Shown: one piece after another, positions 33,308-42,145 of the stretch | Numbering within the stretch: the first letter of the stretch is position 1 | How the letters are laid out: each line of letters starts with the position of its first letter | NCBI GenBank assembly: GCA_046049675.1 | Contig: JBJORA010000090.1 | Coordinates: forward strand, 54,566 to 118,565 | Origin: CAIXQW01 sp046049675 | Lineage (GTDB): Bacteria; Bacteroidota; Bacteroidia; Chitinophagales; Chitinophagaceae | Reading direction: 5' to 3' | Length of the DNA stretch: 64,000 nucleotides | Translations under genes and position numbers: made by a program | The notes under the pieces: generated by a model | What the model was told of the DNA's origin: nothing | Seen by the model: the letters and a program-made list of their open reading frames with translations, nothing else | Databases searched by the model: none

Positions 33308-33962
33308 GCATACTATTAGGGTCATTATCGCAGAAGACCACGAATTATTTCGGGAAGGCTTAGAAATGCTGTTACGCAGTATGGTAGGTATTTCTATAAT
33401 AGGCACAGCCACCAACGGGCATGAACTGTTAAACTTGGCGCGCACTTTAGCTTTTGATGTGGTGCTTACAGATATTAATATGCCTATATTAGATGGCATC
33501 CAAGCTACCAAATCAATACTTGATGGCAAAAAAGATGCAAAAATACTTGCTTTGAGCAACCACAACGATGGTAAACTAATTTTTGATTTTATTGAAGCAG
33601 GAGGAAAGGGATTTGTTTTAAAAAATGCAACAAAACAAGAAATGCATGATGCTATTCTGGCTTTACATAACAATGAAAATTATTATTGCAAAAAGGCTAT
33701 GGAGCAGATTACGGCGTTTATCAATAATCAGGGACATAAAGCGTTTGCACATACACAAAAGATTGAGTTGACGGACGTAGAGCTAGAAGTTGTAAAGCAA
33801 ATTGCTGCTGGCAAAACAAGCAAGCAAATTGCCGAGATAATTTTCTTAAGTCCACGTACCGTGGAAGGCATTAAACTAAAGGTTTATAGAAAAATGGACG
33901 TTGCTAATAGTGCCGGAGTGATTAGATATGCTGCAGAACACAACATGCTTAATGATCTATAA
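33300..33962 (+). CDS. NarL/LuxR-type response regulator
   Basis: A 220-residue regulator. The receiver domain (5-125) has the acidic pair Glu12/Asp13, phosphoacceptor Asp58 (LTDINMP) and Lys in FVLKNA. The C-terminal LuxR-type HTH (about 155-215) reads LTDVELEVVKQIAAGK and SPRTVEGIKLKVYRKM. It overlaps the kinase gene and is surely its partner. The target genes are not evident; the neighbouring lipoprotein genes are candidates. Confidence 0.93.
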   Translation: MTEHTIRVIIAEDHELFREGLEMLLRSMVGISIIGTATNGHELLNLARTLAFDVVLTDINMPILDGIQATKSILDGKKDAKILALSNHNDGKLIFDFIEAGGKGFVLKNATKQEMHDAILALHNNENYYCKKAMEQITAFINNQGHKAFAHTQKIELTDVELEVVKQIAAGKTSKQIAEIIFLSPRTVEGIKLKVYRKMDVANSAGVIRYAAEHNMLNDL

Positions 33963-33998
33963 GTGATTAGCTACGAGGGCTGGAGCAAGTACAAAGAA

Positions 33999-34027
33999 AG
34001 GGCTGCCCCACTATGTAAGACAGCCCT
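33999..34027. terminator. Possible bidirectional terminator hairpin
   Basis: A 7-bp GC-rich stem (33999-34005 with 34021-34027) and a 15-base loop lie between convergent genes. There is no long T-tract, so the call is tentative. Confidence 0.4.
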
Positions 34028-34050
34028 CTAGGATGGGGGAATTATATTAA

Positions 34051-35286
34051 TTAGAAATAGGTATTCAGGATTTGTGATTTGCTAAGTCCAGCAATTGCGT
34101 TAACATCGTTTATGATATCGTTTAAGATAACGATATCTGCATTACTATTTGAATTAGCAATGAGTGTATTTAAGTATGCGATAATATCTGCTTGGGCAGC
34201 TGGCGATATAATGATCGTACTTCCACTTACCATAGGATCCATCATATTATCGATGACATACTTATAGTTGATAAGCAGCTGCACGCTTTGCAGAGCAATA
34301 GCAGCATTGGTGCCACACAGATTGTCTACAGAGCTCAATGAATAATAGTAGTTGATATATTTCTGCCCAAAACTAGATGTACTCAGTAAGTTGTCGCGCA
34401 ATGAATACAGTGACATTACGCTAGGCACATTAGCTATAGCAGAGTTTGGTAGCAACCCGTTAGTCGCCACAAAATTTACACTACGATTGCGTGCGCATAG
34501 TCCTTTTCCTTTATCGCATGTAGCAGGTGCATATTCAAATCTGGCAGCCAGGCAGGTGCCATCCGTTTTTGCGGTACAAGGCTTGCCACATTTGTCACCA
34601 CCGCCAAAGTCATCGTCTGCCGCTGCTACTTTACTAGAGGTCGAATATGTGTTATTTCCAAAGTACGCATTTAGCCTATATGCGAAAATGTCCGCGCATT
34701 TTGCGAAGGCAGTTTTGTTCATTGCCTTGCCGTCAAGTACCACCACACTGCTACTAACGCCGTTAATTGCATAAAGCTTTTTTGTAATCTTATTAATTGT
34801 GGTGTAAGAAATATTTGGTGTGCTGGCTGTAAGTTCGTTAATCAGCGTTAGCCTGTTGTTTTCGAGCTTATACATTCTATGAAATAGTGTACTACCAATC
34901 ATATGAAATTCCGAAATACCTTGTAAGGAACTTGCTGTAACTTTTTTTGTTTGGCTTAGCAAGTCATTCGTGTACAGTACAAATGCAACGTCATTTGGCT
35001 GTGGCTCTAGGTTGTTACTCAGCAAAAACGATTTACAAGCACTGATTAAGGCTGAGTTCTGATCGCGTGCAATTGCAATTTCTTGCTTGTGGTTGTCAAA
35101 TACGTCCCAAATTGGCATGTCAAAAGAGGTTGCCGCAATTGGTTCACCAACGACGATAGTAGCCACTGCGTCTGGCTTGCTAGTGGTACATGTACTACAT
35201 TCTGTTTTTTCTTTTTTGCAGGCTACTGCTGTAAACAATACAATAGTTGCAAGGAAGGCGATTGCCTGAATTTTGATTCTGTTCAT
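34051..35286 (-). CDS. Lipoprotein of unknown function with Cys-rich segment
   Basis: A 411-residue lipoprotein (lipobox TAVAC, Cys23) followed by KKEKTECSTCTT. The central region (about 225-270) has a cysteine cluster (DKCGKPCTAKTDGTCLA, then PATCDKGKGLCARNR). The C-terminal half is helical. Family not recognised. A TACTTTTG promoter element lies 27 bases upstream of the start. It converges on the two-component operon. Confidence 0.7.
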   Translation of the reverse strand: MNRIKIQAIAFLATIVLFTAVACKKEKTECSTCTTSKPDAVATIVVGEPIAATSFDMPIWDVFDNHKQEIAIARDQNSALISACKSFLLSNNLEPQPNDVAFVLYTNDLLSQTKKVTASSLQGISEFHMIGSTLFHRMYKLENNRLTLINELTASTPNISYTTINKITKKLYAINGVSSSVVVLDGKAMNKTAFAKCADIFAYRLNAYFGNNTYSTSSKVAAADDDFGGGDKCGKPCTAKTDGTCLAARFEYAPATCDKGKGLCARNRSVNFVATNGLLPNSAIANVPSVMSLYSLRDNLLSTSSFGQKYINYYYSLSSVDNLCGTNAAIALQSVQLLINYKYVIDNMMDPMVSGSTIIISPAAQADIIAYLNTLIANSNSNADIVILNDIINDVNAIAGLSKSQILNTYF

Positions 35287-35312
35287 GTTAATTGATTTTT
35301 AATGTTCGAGAA

Positions 35313-35320
35313 CAAAAGTA
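35313..35320 (-). promoter_or_regulatory. TACTTTTG promoter element
   Basis: Exact -7 consensus on the minus strand, 26 bases before the lipoprotein start at 35286. Confidence 0.5.
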
Positions 35321-35499
35321 TTGTCGGAAGTTGGCGATAACATCACCTGAAAGTAATTCACGTAGCAAATTACGTAGTTCTACGTATGCGCAAAAAAGAC
35401 TGCAATAGTGCATTTTTATATTGCCACAATGCACCGACTATTGTAATGCGATAGCACTCCCATCGCAGCAAGCTTTAGCATTCAATAATTTTTGCATGT

Positions 35500-35685
35500 A
35501 AGCGCAACGACGATAGGGAGCAAGTATTAGAAGCAGTTACTATTACTGGGCCTAAGCAATATAATTACGATCGAGATTTTGAATTTACAACACGTCCGCA
35601 AGTTGGTGTGGAATTGTATACGTTTGAGATTACCGACAAAGACGGCAAGACAAAAACCTTGTCGATAAAGCTTACAACGCACTAG
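35500..35685 (+). pseudogene. Truncated paralogue of the 31381-31791 lipoprotein gene
   Basis: The frame ending at 35685 encodes KRNDDREQVLEAV... LYTFEITDKDGKTKTLSI... LTTH, matching the last 64 codons of the upstream gene with a two-codon deletion and only four replaced residues. Most of the other base changes are at third codon positions. The first half of the gene, including signal and start, is absent. It converges on the DUF4230 gene, whose stop lies 4 bases away. Confidence 0.85.
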
Positions 35686-35688
35686 GTT

Positions 35689-36405
35689 TTACTCTGCACT
35701 TGGTGCGGCAATCATCGGCAATTCAGATGCCGTTGCAATTTTTACCTGATGTACTTCTTGTAGTTCAGCAAGCAAGTGTTGCATTTGATTTTGCGCTATA
35801 CTTGGCAAATCACTTTTGGCAACACGCTCTAATACTTTCGTGCGTGCTTCTTGTTGAAGGGCTGTCAAATCCTCGCTGTCAAATTTGTTAAAAAGACCAT
35901 TATCCATATTGTAATATTTTAGGTCTTGCTCAATGCTCAAAACTTCTGGCTCTGGAAACTTTACAAACCTAACAGCACCAGTAGTCGCATCTTGTTCTAA
36001 TTGTGCTTTCTTAAAATCGTAACCCATCAACACTTTACCGTGTACAATTAGCAATGCTTTTTTAGTACTTGGTATAAACATAGCAAACTTACTTGTATGG
36101 CTGTAATCAAATACTTCGCTAAAATGCCCTTCTGCGCATACAACCTTAAACACACGTTCAATTTTATTAAGCAAAAAAGTATGATCGGCTTTGGTGACAG
36201 CACTGCTGCTTTGTCCACTAAACTTTTGCATCAACACATAAATAAGTGCAGCACCTAAAGCAGCCCCAACGGCAATATAGAGTAAGCCAAAACTACTGCC
36301 GCCTACTATAGGCGTTTGTGTAAAGAACAAGCGATAGATAAACCCAAAAAGAATTAAACCAATAAGCGCCAAGGCGAAGTAGTAGTATTTTTTTAGTGTG
36401 GCCAC
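35689..36405 (-). CDS. DUF4230 membrane-anchored protein
   Basis: A 238-residue protein with two N-terminal membrane helices (about 6-26 and 36-60) followed by a DUF4230-like domain: FAMFIPSTKKALLIVHGKVLMGYDF, VRFVKFPEPEVLSIEQDL, then a GLFNKF segment and a long helical tail with ARTKVLERVAKSDLPSIAQ. The family is widespread and uncharacterised, usually membrane-anchored. Confidence 0.8.
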   Translation of the reverse strand: MATLKKYYYFALALIGLILFGFIYRLFFTQTPIVGGSSFGLLYIAVGAALGAALIYVLMQKFSGQSSSAVTKADHTFLLNKIERVFKVVCAEGHFSEVFDYSHTSKFAMFIPSTKKALLIVHGKVLMGYDFKKAQLEQDATTGAVRFVKFPEPEVLSIEQDLKYYNMDNGLFNKFDSEDLTALQQEARTKVLERVAKSDLPSIAQNQMQHLLAELQEVHQVKIATASELPMIAAPSAE

Positions 36406-36825
36406 AAGGCTAAGTTATACCAATTACACATATAAACTAACCCAAGCTATCTAATAATTTTAGAATAGTAAGTGGGGAGCGATGCACTTCGAAAGTAATA
36501 TAGCAACATGCAGTTGTATTTGAATTTGGCACAATGGTGCAATTGGCGTTGTTTGAATTAACTAGGGGCCATCAAACGCAAATCAATTTACTAGACAAAA
36601 GATAATACTTTAAAAACCTAATCCACATTGTTGTAACAGCAAATTGTACTGACGAAACACTTAAGATATTTTTTCGTTGTACTTTATGCATGCTTTAGTG
36701 ATAAAGCGCATTGAGGCAGTTCAATGCTATCGTAATATTACATGTACTTAATCTATTTTACATCGCAGATGTCTATAGTATTTGGTGCTACAGAAGATTA
36801 ACTTTACGAAAGAAAATAAATCGCT
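36406..36825. other. Gene-free interval upstream of the GH9 gene
   Basis: No gene is seen in 420 bp. TAACTTTA at 36799-36806 is a possible -7 element for the cellulase gene. The region may hold regulatory sites I cannot recognise. Confidence 0.35.
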
Positions 36826-39720
36826 ATGCAAAAATTTTTAATCTTAATCACACTCCTTTTTTCATTCAAAGCGCAAGCCTTAATTGTAAAAGAAATTACA
36901 CCACTAACCAATCAGATCATTTTGGTAAAGGTACAAGACGGCGTACCCAAGTATCACTCATATGGTCAACCGTATACCCAGGATAGTATTTTGGGCGACG
37001 CCCTTGTGCAAGCAGATGCGCTTAATGCTAGCAATTTTTCCATTAGCAGTAGCAATGATGTATTTTACGCAAGTGCACAAGTGCCAGACAGTATTGGCCT
37101 GAAAAGCAAAGGACAATTTTTTATAGAACGCTGCGACGGCTGGGGTTACTTGCCAGCGTTTAACGATATTGGCTGCGAGAATATTGGCTCACGCGATTAT
37201 GCATCTATCCACTGTATTTATATCTTTTTACCACAAGCCATGCAGCTCAATAAAACGTATACAATAAACTTCAGTAACCTACCCGGGCTAAGCAGTACAA
37301 CTTTTACCTACGATTACAAAGTATTACGTAGCGATGCCGTGCACGTTAATCAAATTGGTTACGATGCAAACTCTGAAGCGAAGTATGGTTATGTGTATTC
37401 GTGGATGGGTAATAAAGGACCACTTAATACAAGAGTATTAGAGGGCAAAAGCTTTTATTTGATAGACAGCGCCACAGGTGCCACAGTATACACAAGTACA
37501 GTTGCATTTAGAAAAGATAGTGCTACAGTAGAAACAGGCCAATGGGATCCTGCCGGCACGCCAAATCAGAATTTTGTTGGCGCCACAGTATATGATTGCG
37601 ACTTTAGTAGCTTTACAACACCAGGAACCTATTATTTAAGTGTAGAAGACGTAGGCCGATCATATCCTTTCTCTTTAAGCTGCAATGCCTACAACACACC
37701 CTTTAATGCAGTGATGCAAGGCATCTATCAGCAACGTAGTGGTATTGCGCTTACAACACCTTATACAGTGCATCCCCGCTTGGCGCCACATAATCCACTC
37801 ACTACACCTGGCTTTGCAGGCAAGCTCATCTATACCAATACCAAGTATCAAACCGTATCGGTAGAAGATGCAGCTGCAGTAGACAAACCATTGTGGGAAG
37901 CAGGCTTTGAAGGTCCAATTAATACTTGGGGCTGGTACCAAGATGCTGGCGATTGGGATACCTATCTTACACATAGCAATGTACCTGCTAAATTGATGTT
38001 TACGTATGAAGCTTTTCAAGACAATTTTTACGATGCACAATTAAACATTCCAGAAAGCGGCAATGGCATCCCAGATATTTTAGATGAGGCGCGCTGGCAG
38101 TTACGTTTTTACAAGCGCACAAAAGATGCAATGGCTGCGGCAGGTTATGGTACAGGTGGTGTAGGCGGAGCGCGTGTAATGGGCGACTTATGGGGCGGTG
38201 ATAATACCACACCCGGCATTGGTAACGGTTCTTGGCACGACACAGCACGTACATGGATTGTAAGCGCAGAAGATGTATTTACAACGTATATCTATGCAGC
38301 CTTAGCTGCGCAGTACCAGCACTGCTTAAACCTTGCAGGTGCAACTGATCCAGAAGGTATCAATTGGCAAACAGAAGCAGTAAATGCTTATACATGGGCC
38401 AACACCAATACTACTATCAACGATACAGTTTTGTTTTTTTACAATATCAACGACTGCAAAACCTACGCAGCTACAGCATTGTATAGACTTACTGGTACAG
38501 CATCTTATCATACAGCTGCGCTAGCAGGTCTTACCACTCAAGGTATTGGCGCAAGTACAGGCACCTTAGAAAACCAGCAGGCTTACGGTGCTTTTATATA
38601 TGCCTTCACAAAAGGTATAAGACCAATTGATACACCCATGTATCAAAATGTATTAGACATGACGGTGGCAACAGCAGATTTTAATTTAGTTTATTTCATC
38701 AATAACAGAGCATGCAGATGGGGTGGCAATTTTTGGTTTCCAATGGTAGCGGGCCAAGCCACTACGCCATATATTTTTGAAGCAGTGTTGGCTTATGCTG
38801 TGCAAAAGCAAGTAGATTCTAACTTGGCTAAAAACTATTTGAAATCTATTCAAACCACAGCAGATTATTTCTTGGGTAATAATCCATTAAACACATGTTG
38901 GATTAGCGGTTTAGGCGAACAAAGTCCCGAAGGTATTTTTAGTTTGGATGGAAGATACATTGGCGATTCTGTGCAGCAGCGCTATGGTATCGTGCCTTAT
39001 GGACAATGGACTACACAATACACCTACGGACCGTACGGGCCTTGGAACAATGCATGGCCACACAAGACACTATTCCCAGACTATACCCAGTGGCCAGGCC
39101 ACGAAAAATGGTATAATAATAGGTACACACCGCTAAGCAGCGAGTACACGGTGCATCAAACAAATGCGAATGCAGCAGCTATTTACGGCGCCTTGAGTTG
39201 TAAATACAATACTAGCACACCATTAAACATTAGTCAAGTAATTCTAAAGGTGAATTGTGTAGATAACAAACATCTAATAGAAGCTACCACAAGCAATATT
39301 GTAAATCTGCAGCAACTAAAACTACTTGGTAGCAACGATGGCACAGTTTGGCAAAACATAATGGCCGATAATACTGCTAGCATCACTACGAGCTTAAGTG
39401 TCGGCTATACTTTCTACAGCGCAATTGCCAATACAAGCAGTGGTGTAGTAAAAAGCCAAGTAATAACAGCTCCTTGCAAAACTGCTGTGATGGACGATGT
39501 TGTGATTTATCCGAATCCAACTACAGACTTTTTTACAGTGAAGTCAAGTCAGCATAAATTAAGCATGATACAAGTGCTAGATGCACAGGGTAACACTGTG
39601 CTTAGGCAAAAGTTTAACACAGACGCAATTAGCCTACAACATACTAATCCTGGTTTTTATACCGTTTTATTGTTTACACAAGATGGGCAAGTGATAAGTA
39701 GAAAATTGGTAAAGCAATAA
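36826..39720 (+). CDS. Secreted GH9 endoglucanase-type glycosidase, T9SS cargo
   Basis: A 964-residue enzyme. Signal peptide (1-19), an N-terminal Ig-like CelD-type domain with a long preceding region (about 160-285), then a GH9 (alpha/alpha)6 barrel (about 290-800). The catalytic base motif DAGDW is at 373-377 (Asp373, Asp376), and the proton donor is probably Glu773 in SSEYTVHQTNANAAAIYG. It hydrolyses beta-1,4-glucan or related chains. The C-terminal ~75 residues are a T9SS type A sorting domain (VVIYPNPTTDFF... GFYTVLLF). It stands alone on the + strand. Confidence 0.93.
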   Translation: MQKFLILITLLFSFKAQALIVKEITPLTNQIILVKVQDGVPKYHSYGQPYTQDSILGDALVQADALNASNFSISSSNDVFYASAQVPDSIGLKSKGQFFIERCDGWGYLPAFNDIGCENIGSRDYASIHCIYIFLPQAMQLNKTYTINFSNLPGLSSTTFTYDYKVLRSDAVHVNQIGYDANSEAKYGYVYSWMGNKGPLNTRVLEGKSFYLIDSATGATVYTSTVAFRKDSATVETGQWDPAGTPNQNFVGATVYDCDFSSFTTPGTYYLSVEDVGRSYPFSLSCNAYNTPFNAVMQGIYQQRSGIALTTPYTVHPRLAPHNPLTTPGFAGKLIYTNTKYQTVSVEDAAAVDKPLWEAGFEGPINTWGWYQDAGDWDTYLTHSNVPAKLMFTYEAFQDNFYDAQLNIPESGNGIPDILDEARWQLRFYKRTKDAMAAAGYGTGGVGGARVMGDLWGGDNTTPGIGNGSWHDTARTWIVSAEDVFTTYIYAALAAQYQHCLNLAGATDPEGINWQTEAVNAYTWANTNTTINDTVLFFYNINDCKTYAATALYRLTGTASYHTAALAGLTTQGIGASTGTLENQQAYGAFIYAFTKGIRPIDTPMYQNVLDMTVATADFNLVYFINNRACRWGGNFWFPMVAGQATTPYIFEAVLAYAVQKQVDSNLAKNYLKSIQTTADYFLGNNPLNTCWISGLGEQSPEGIFSLDGRYIGDSVQQRYGIVPYGQWTTQYTYGPYGPWNNAWPHKTLFPDYTQWPGHEKWYNNRYTPLSSEYTVHQTNANAAAIYGALSCKYNTSTPLNISQVILKVNCVDNKHLIEATTSNIVNLQQLKLLGSNDGTVWQNIMADNTASITTSLSVGYTFYSAIANTSSGVVKSQVITAPCKTAVMDDVVIYPNPTTDFFTVKSSQHKLSMIQVLDAQGNTVLRQKFNTDAISLQHTNPGFYTVLLFTQDGQVISRKLVKQ

Positions 39721-39777
39721 TGCAATAAGCTACACAATGCAAGCCAAGCAATAGGCTACGCTACAATCTTCTTGCCC

Positions 39778-39785
39778 TACCTTTG
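39778..39785 (+). promoter_or_regulatory. TACCTTTG promoter element
   Basis: Exact -7 consensus, 13 bases before the ATG at 39799. It supports that start over the in-frame start at 39772, which would lie upstream of the promoter. Confidence 0.6.
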
Positions 39786-39798
39786 CACAACCAGTACA

Positions 39799-40416
39799 AT
39801 GAAGAAGTATGCAGTAATAATGCTAGTGCTTATGGCAACAGCCTGCGGCAAGGCTGCCTTTGAACCAGTAGACGAAGGGGTAGAATATCAACGCTTGTTT
39901 GATACCAAAAGATTTATACTCAATCAATTGCAGTTTCATAAAGAAAACGAAAGCACCTACGCCGAGCTAACGAACAAAGAAGGTAAGTTAAACAGCTTTG
40001 ACACAGCCAATGTACGAGCCACCTTGATTAATTGGGCAAACTATACACAGCCCTTGCTTGATATCAATCTTTGCGATAGCAATTACAATAAAGTGTATCG
40101 CGTAGACCTAAAAATTGACTCGACCCTGCAACGCATAGAAGCGCTCTATTTACCACTATACAACAATTTGCCTGTTACTAAAATGCTGCTTAGCTTTGAT
40201 ATGGACGAAGAACTAATGGGCATCTATGCAGAATATAGCAAGCTTGGCTTTTGGACAGATATTAAGCGCACCATTACATACAAGCGCAACGAGGTTTTAC
40301 AAATTCAAGAAACGACGAATAGTATTTTTAGTGCACCAAAAACTACAATTAGAAAGCTATTGTTTAATGCAGGACAAGAGGCTACACCAAAAGTAAAGTT
40401 AGAAGCAGCACCATAA
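39799..40416 (+). CDS. Lipoprotein upstream of the rhomboid pair
   Basis: A 205-residue lipoprotein (lipobox ATAC, Cys15). The body is helical then beta-rich (LLDINLCDSNYNKVYRVDLKIDST, EELMGIYAEYSKLGFWTDI) and unrecognised. Its stop overlaps the next ATG by one base (40416), so it is translationally coupled to the active rhomboid and may be its substrate or partner. Confidence 0.7.
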   Translation: MKKYAVIMLVLMATACGKAAFEPVDEGVEYQRLFDTKRFILNQLQFHKENESTYAELTNKEGKLNSFDTANVRATLINWANYTQPLLDINLCDSNYNKVYRVDLKIDSTLQRIEALYLPLYNNLPVTKMLLSFDMDEELMGIYAEYSKLGFWTDIKRTITYKRNEVLQIQETTNSIFSAPKTTIRKLLFNAGQEATPKVKLEAAP

Positions 40417-41297
40417 TGTTATACCAATCGGATGTTCAACCAGGTATAAAGAACCTGATTATTTGTAACTGCGTAATGGTGCTTGTATGCGTTATTTTTC
40501 AGCAGGCACAGCAAATAGATTTGTTTGACACGCTGGCATTGCATTCGCCAGATAGTCCGCTCTTTAGGCCATGGCAATTTTTAACCAGTACTTTTTTGCA
40601 TGGCAATGCTAGCTCTCCCTACATCAATGTACAGCATACCTTGATGCACTTACTGTTTAACATGCTTGGCTTATTCTTTTTTGGTAGAATCCTAGAGCGT
40701 ATGTGGGGCACAGCTTTTTTTCTAGCATTTTATTTGGCGGCTGGTATTATTGCTTCGGCATGTCACGCCGCGGCACTGCATTACGAGCATAGTATTTTGT
40801 TGCAAGGGGTGGCAGAGTTTTCGCAAAATAGCACTTGGGCGCAGTTTAACGAATTGCTGAACAAGCATCCACAAATACGTGTACCTACCGACAGCGCAAC
40901 AGAATTTTTTAGCGACTTACGAGCAGCATGGTCCGAGCAACCACAAGACATGCAATATGCACAGCATGCCAAAACATCTTTGCATACTTTTTTATACGGC
41001 AGTAGCGAAGGCTATGCGGGTTACCTCAATGGCAAAACTGTTGGTGCAAGCGGCGCAGTAATGGGTGTATTGGCTGCATTTGCCTACCTATTTCCGAATA
41101 CTACGCTCTTTGTAGGATTTATTTTCCCAATGAAAGCAAAGTACTTTATAGCTTTGTACGCAGCGGGAGAATTGTTTTATTCGTGGCGAAATATTGCAGG
41201 CGACAATGTTGCTCATATTGCCCACTTGGGTGGCATGGCAGCAGGCTTTATAATAGTAATACTCTGGAATAAATTTAACAAGAAAACATTTTACTAA
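40416..41297 (+). CDS. Rhomboid-family intramembrane serine protease
   Basis: A 293-residue, six- to seven-helix protein. The catalytic dyad is Ser212 in GASGAVMG and His270 in HLGGMAAGF. An N-terminal helix and HTLMHLLFNMLGLFFFG segment match the rhomboid first helices and L1 loop. An unusual ~75-residue soluble insertion lies between helices 3 and 4 (about 125-205). It cleaves membrane proteins within the bilayer. A second, degenerate rhomboid gene follows 5 bases later. Confidence 0.92.
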   Translation: MLYQSDVQPGIKNLIICNCVMVLVCVIFQQAQQIDLFDTLALHSPDSPLFRPWQFLTSTFLHGNASSPYINVQHTLMHLLFNMLGLFFFGRILERMWGTAFFLAFYLAAGIIASACHAAALHYEHSILLQGVAEFSQNSTWAQFNELLNKHPQIRVPTDSATEFFSDLRAAWSEQPQDMQYAQHAKTSLHTFLYGSSEGYAGYLNGKTVGASGAVMGVLAAFAYLFPNTTLFVGFIFPMKAKYFIALYAAGELFYSWRNIAGDNVAHIAHLGGMAAGFIIVILWNKFNKKTFY

Positions 41298-41302
41298 TAG
41301 CA

Positions 41303-42139
41303 ATGGAAGACATAAGATATGAGATAAGCAAGAGCGATGTGCTAAAGGTATTTGTAATGTCATCCTTGTACATGGGTGTACTGATGATGGCAAAAGTCTA
41401 TTGGCAAATGAATGGCGAAAACCTTGCATGGTTTCATAGCAAGGTATACCCATGGCTTGTAGTAAGCAAGCACAGCCTGACACGTCCTTGGACAATTCTA
41501 ACACATGCAATCACTGAAGCGGATGTATGGATTTTTATTAGCAACTTTATTTGGTTGTACTTCTTTGGCTTTGTGATAGAAGACCTTAAAGGCCGCTATA
41601 GTGTCATTACACTGATGCTAGTAACTGCACTTGTTACAGGTATTGTAGCAGCAGTATGTGCGCAGGTGGCTCCTAAGTTATTTGCTTACGAGTATTATTA
41701 CGGCATGCGTGCATGTGTGCTTGCAGTTGTAAGTGCAACGGTATTCTTTAATCCTACCTATCGTGTTTTTCATTTTATACAAGGCGGCATACCAATTTGG
41801 ACTGTAGGTGTATTGTATTTGTTTCTTAGCATGTTTGCTGGTACGGGCGATGGTATCAATATTGTATGTATGCTTATTGCAGTGCTGCTAGGTTATCTAT
41901 ACAACAAGCAATTAAGCGGCATGTTTGATGCTTTGCGTGCACGCTTGCTTAACATGAATGCGGTTGGCACTTCAAAGCCTAAGCCTAAACAACAAGCGCC
42001 AATAAGCAAGCCTGTGATGAAAGTTGTAAGTATTGAACAAGAGCGTGTAGATAGGTTGCTTGATAAGATTAATAAAGACGGCATCAATAGCCTTACCCCA
42101 GAAGAACGCGCTTGGCTTGAAGCGTATAGTCAAAAGTAG
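41303..42139 (+). CDS. Degenerate rhomboid-like membrane protein with DUF6576-like tail
   Basis: A 278-residue protein with rhomboid topology (helices at about 15-35, 70-90, 95-120, 135-160, 165-200). It lacks the catalytic serine motif: the place of GxSG reads YGMRACVLA, and no HxxGxxxG follows. The C-terminal 30 residues (VDRLLDKINKDGINSLTPEE) match the short domain often called DUF6576 at the end of Bacteroidota rhomboids. The layout of active enzyme followed by a pseudoenzyme is recurrent, and it may be a regulator or chaperone, as iRhoms are in animals. Confidence 0.8.
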   Translation: MEDIRYEISKSDVLKVFVMSSLYMGVLMMAKVYWQMNGENLAWFHSKVYPWLVVSKHSLTRPWTILTHAITEADVWIFISNFIWLYFFGFVIEDLKGRYSVITLMLVTALVTGIVAAVCAQVAPKLFAYEYYYGMRACVLAVVSATVFFNPTYRVFHFIQGGIPIWTVGVLYLFLSMFAGTGDGINIVCMLIAVLLGYLYNKQLSGMFDALRARLLNMNAVGTSKPKPKQQAPISKPVMKVVSIEQERVDRLLDKINKDGINSLTPEERAWLEAYSQK

Positions 42140-42145
42140 CATAGC

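Noticed and set aside
36711..36986. 91-codon frame upstream of and overlapping the GH9 start
   Set aside because: It overlaps the GH9 signal peptide in another frame and has no recognisable features.
38326..38511. Cysteine-rich minus-strand frames inside the GH9 gene
   Set aside because: Composition reflects reverse-complemented Ala/Thr codons; the GH9 frame is certain.
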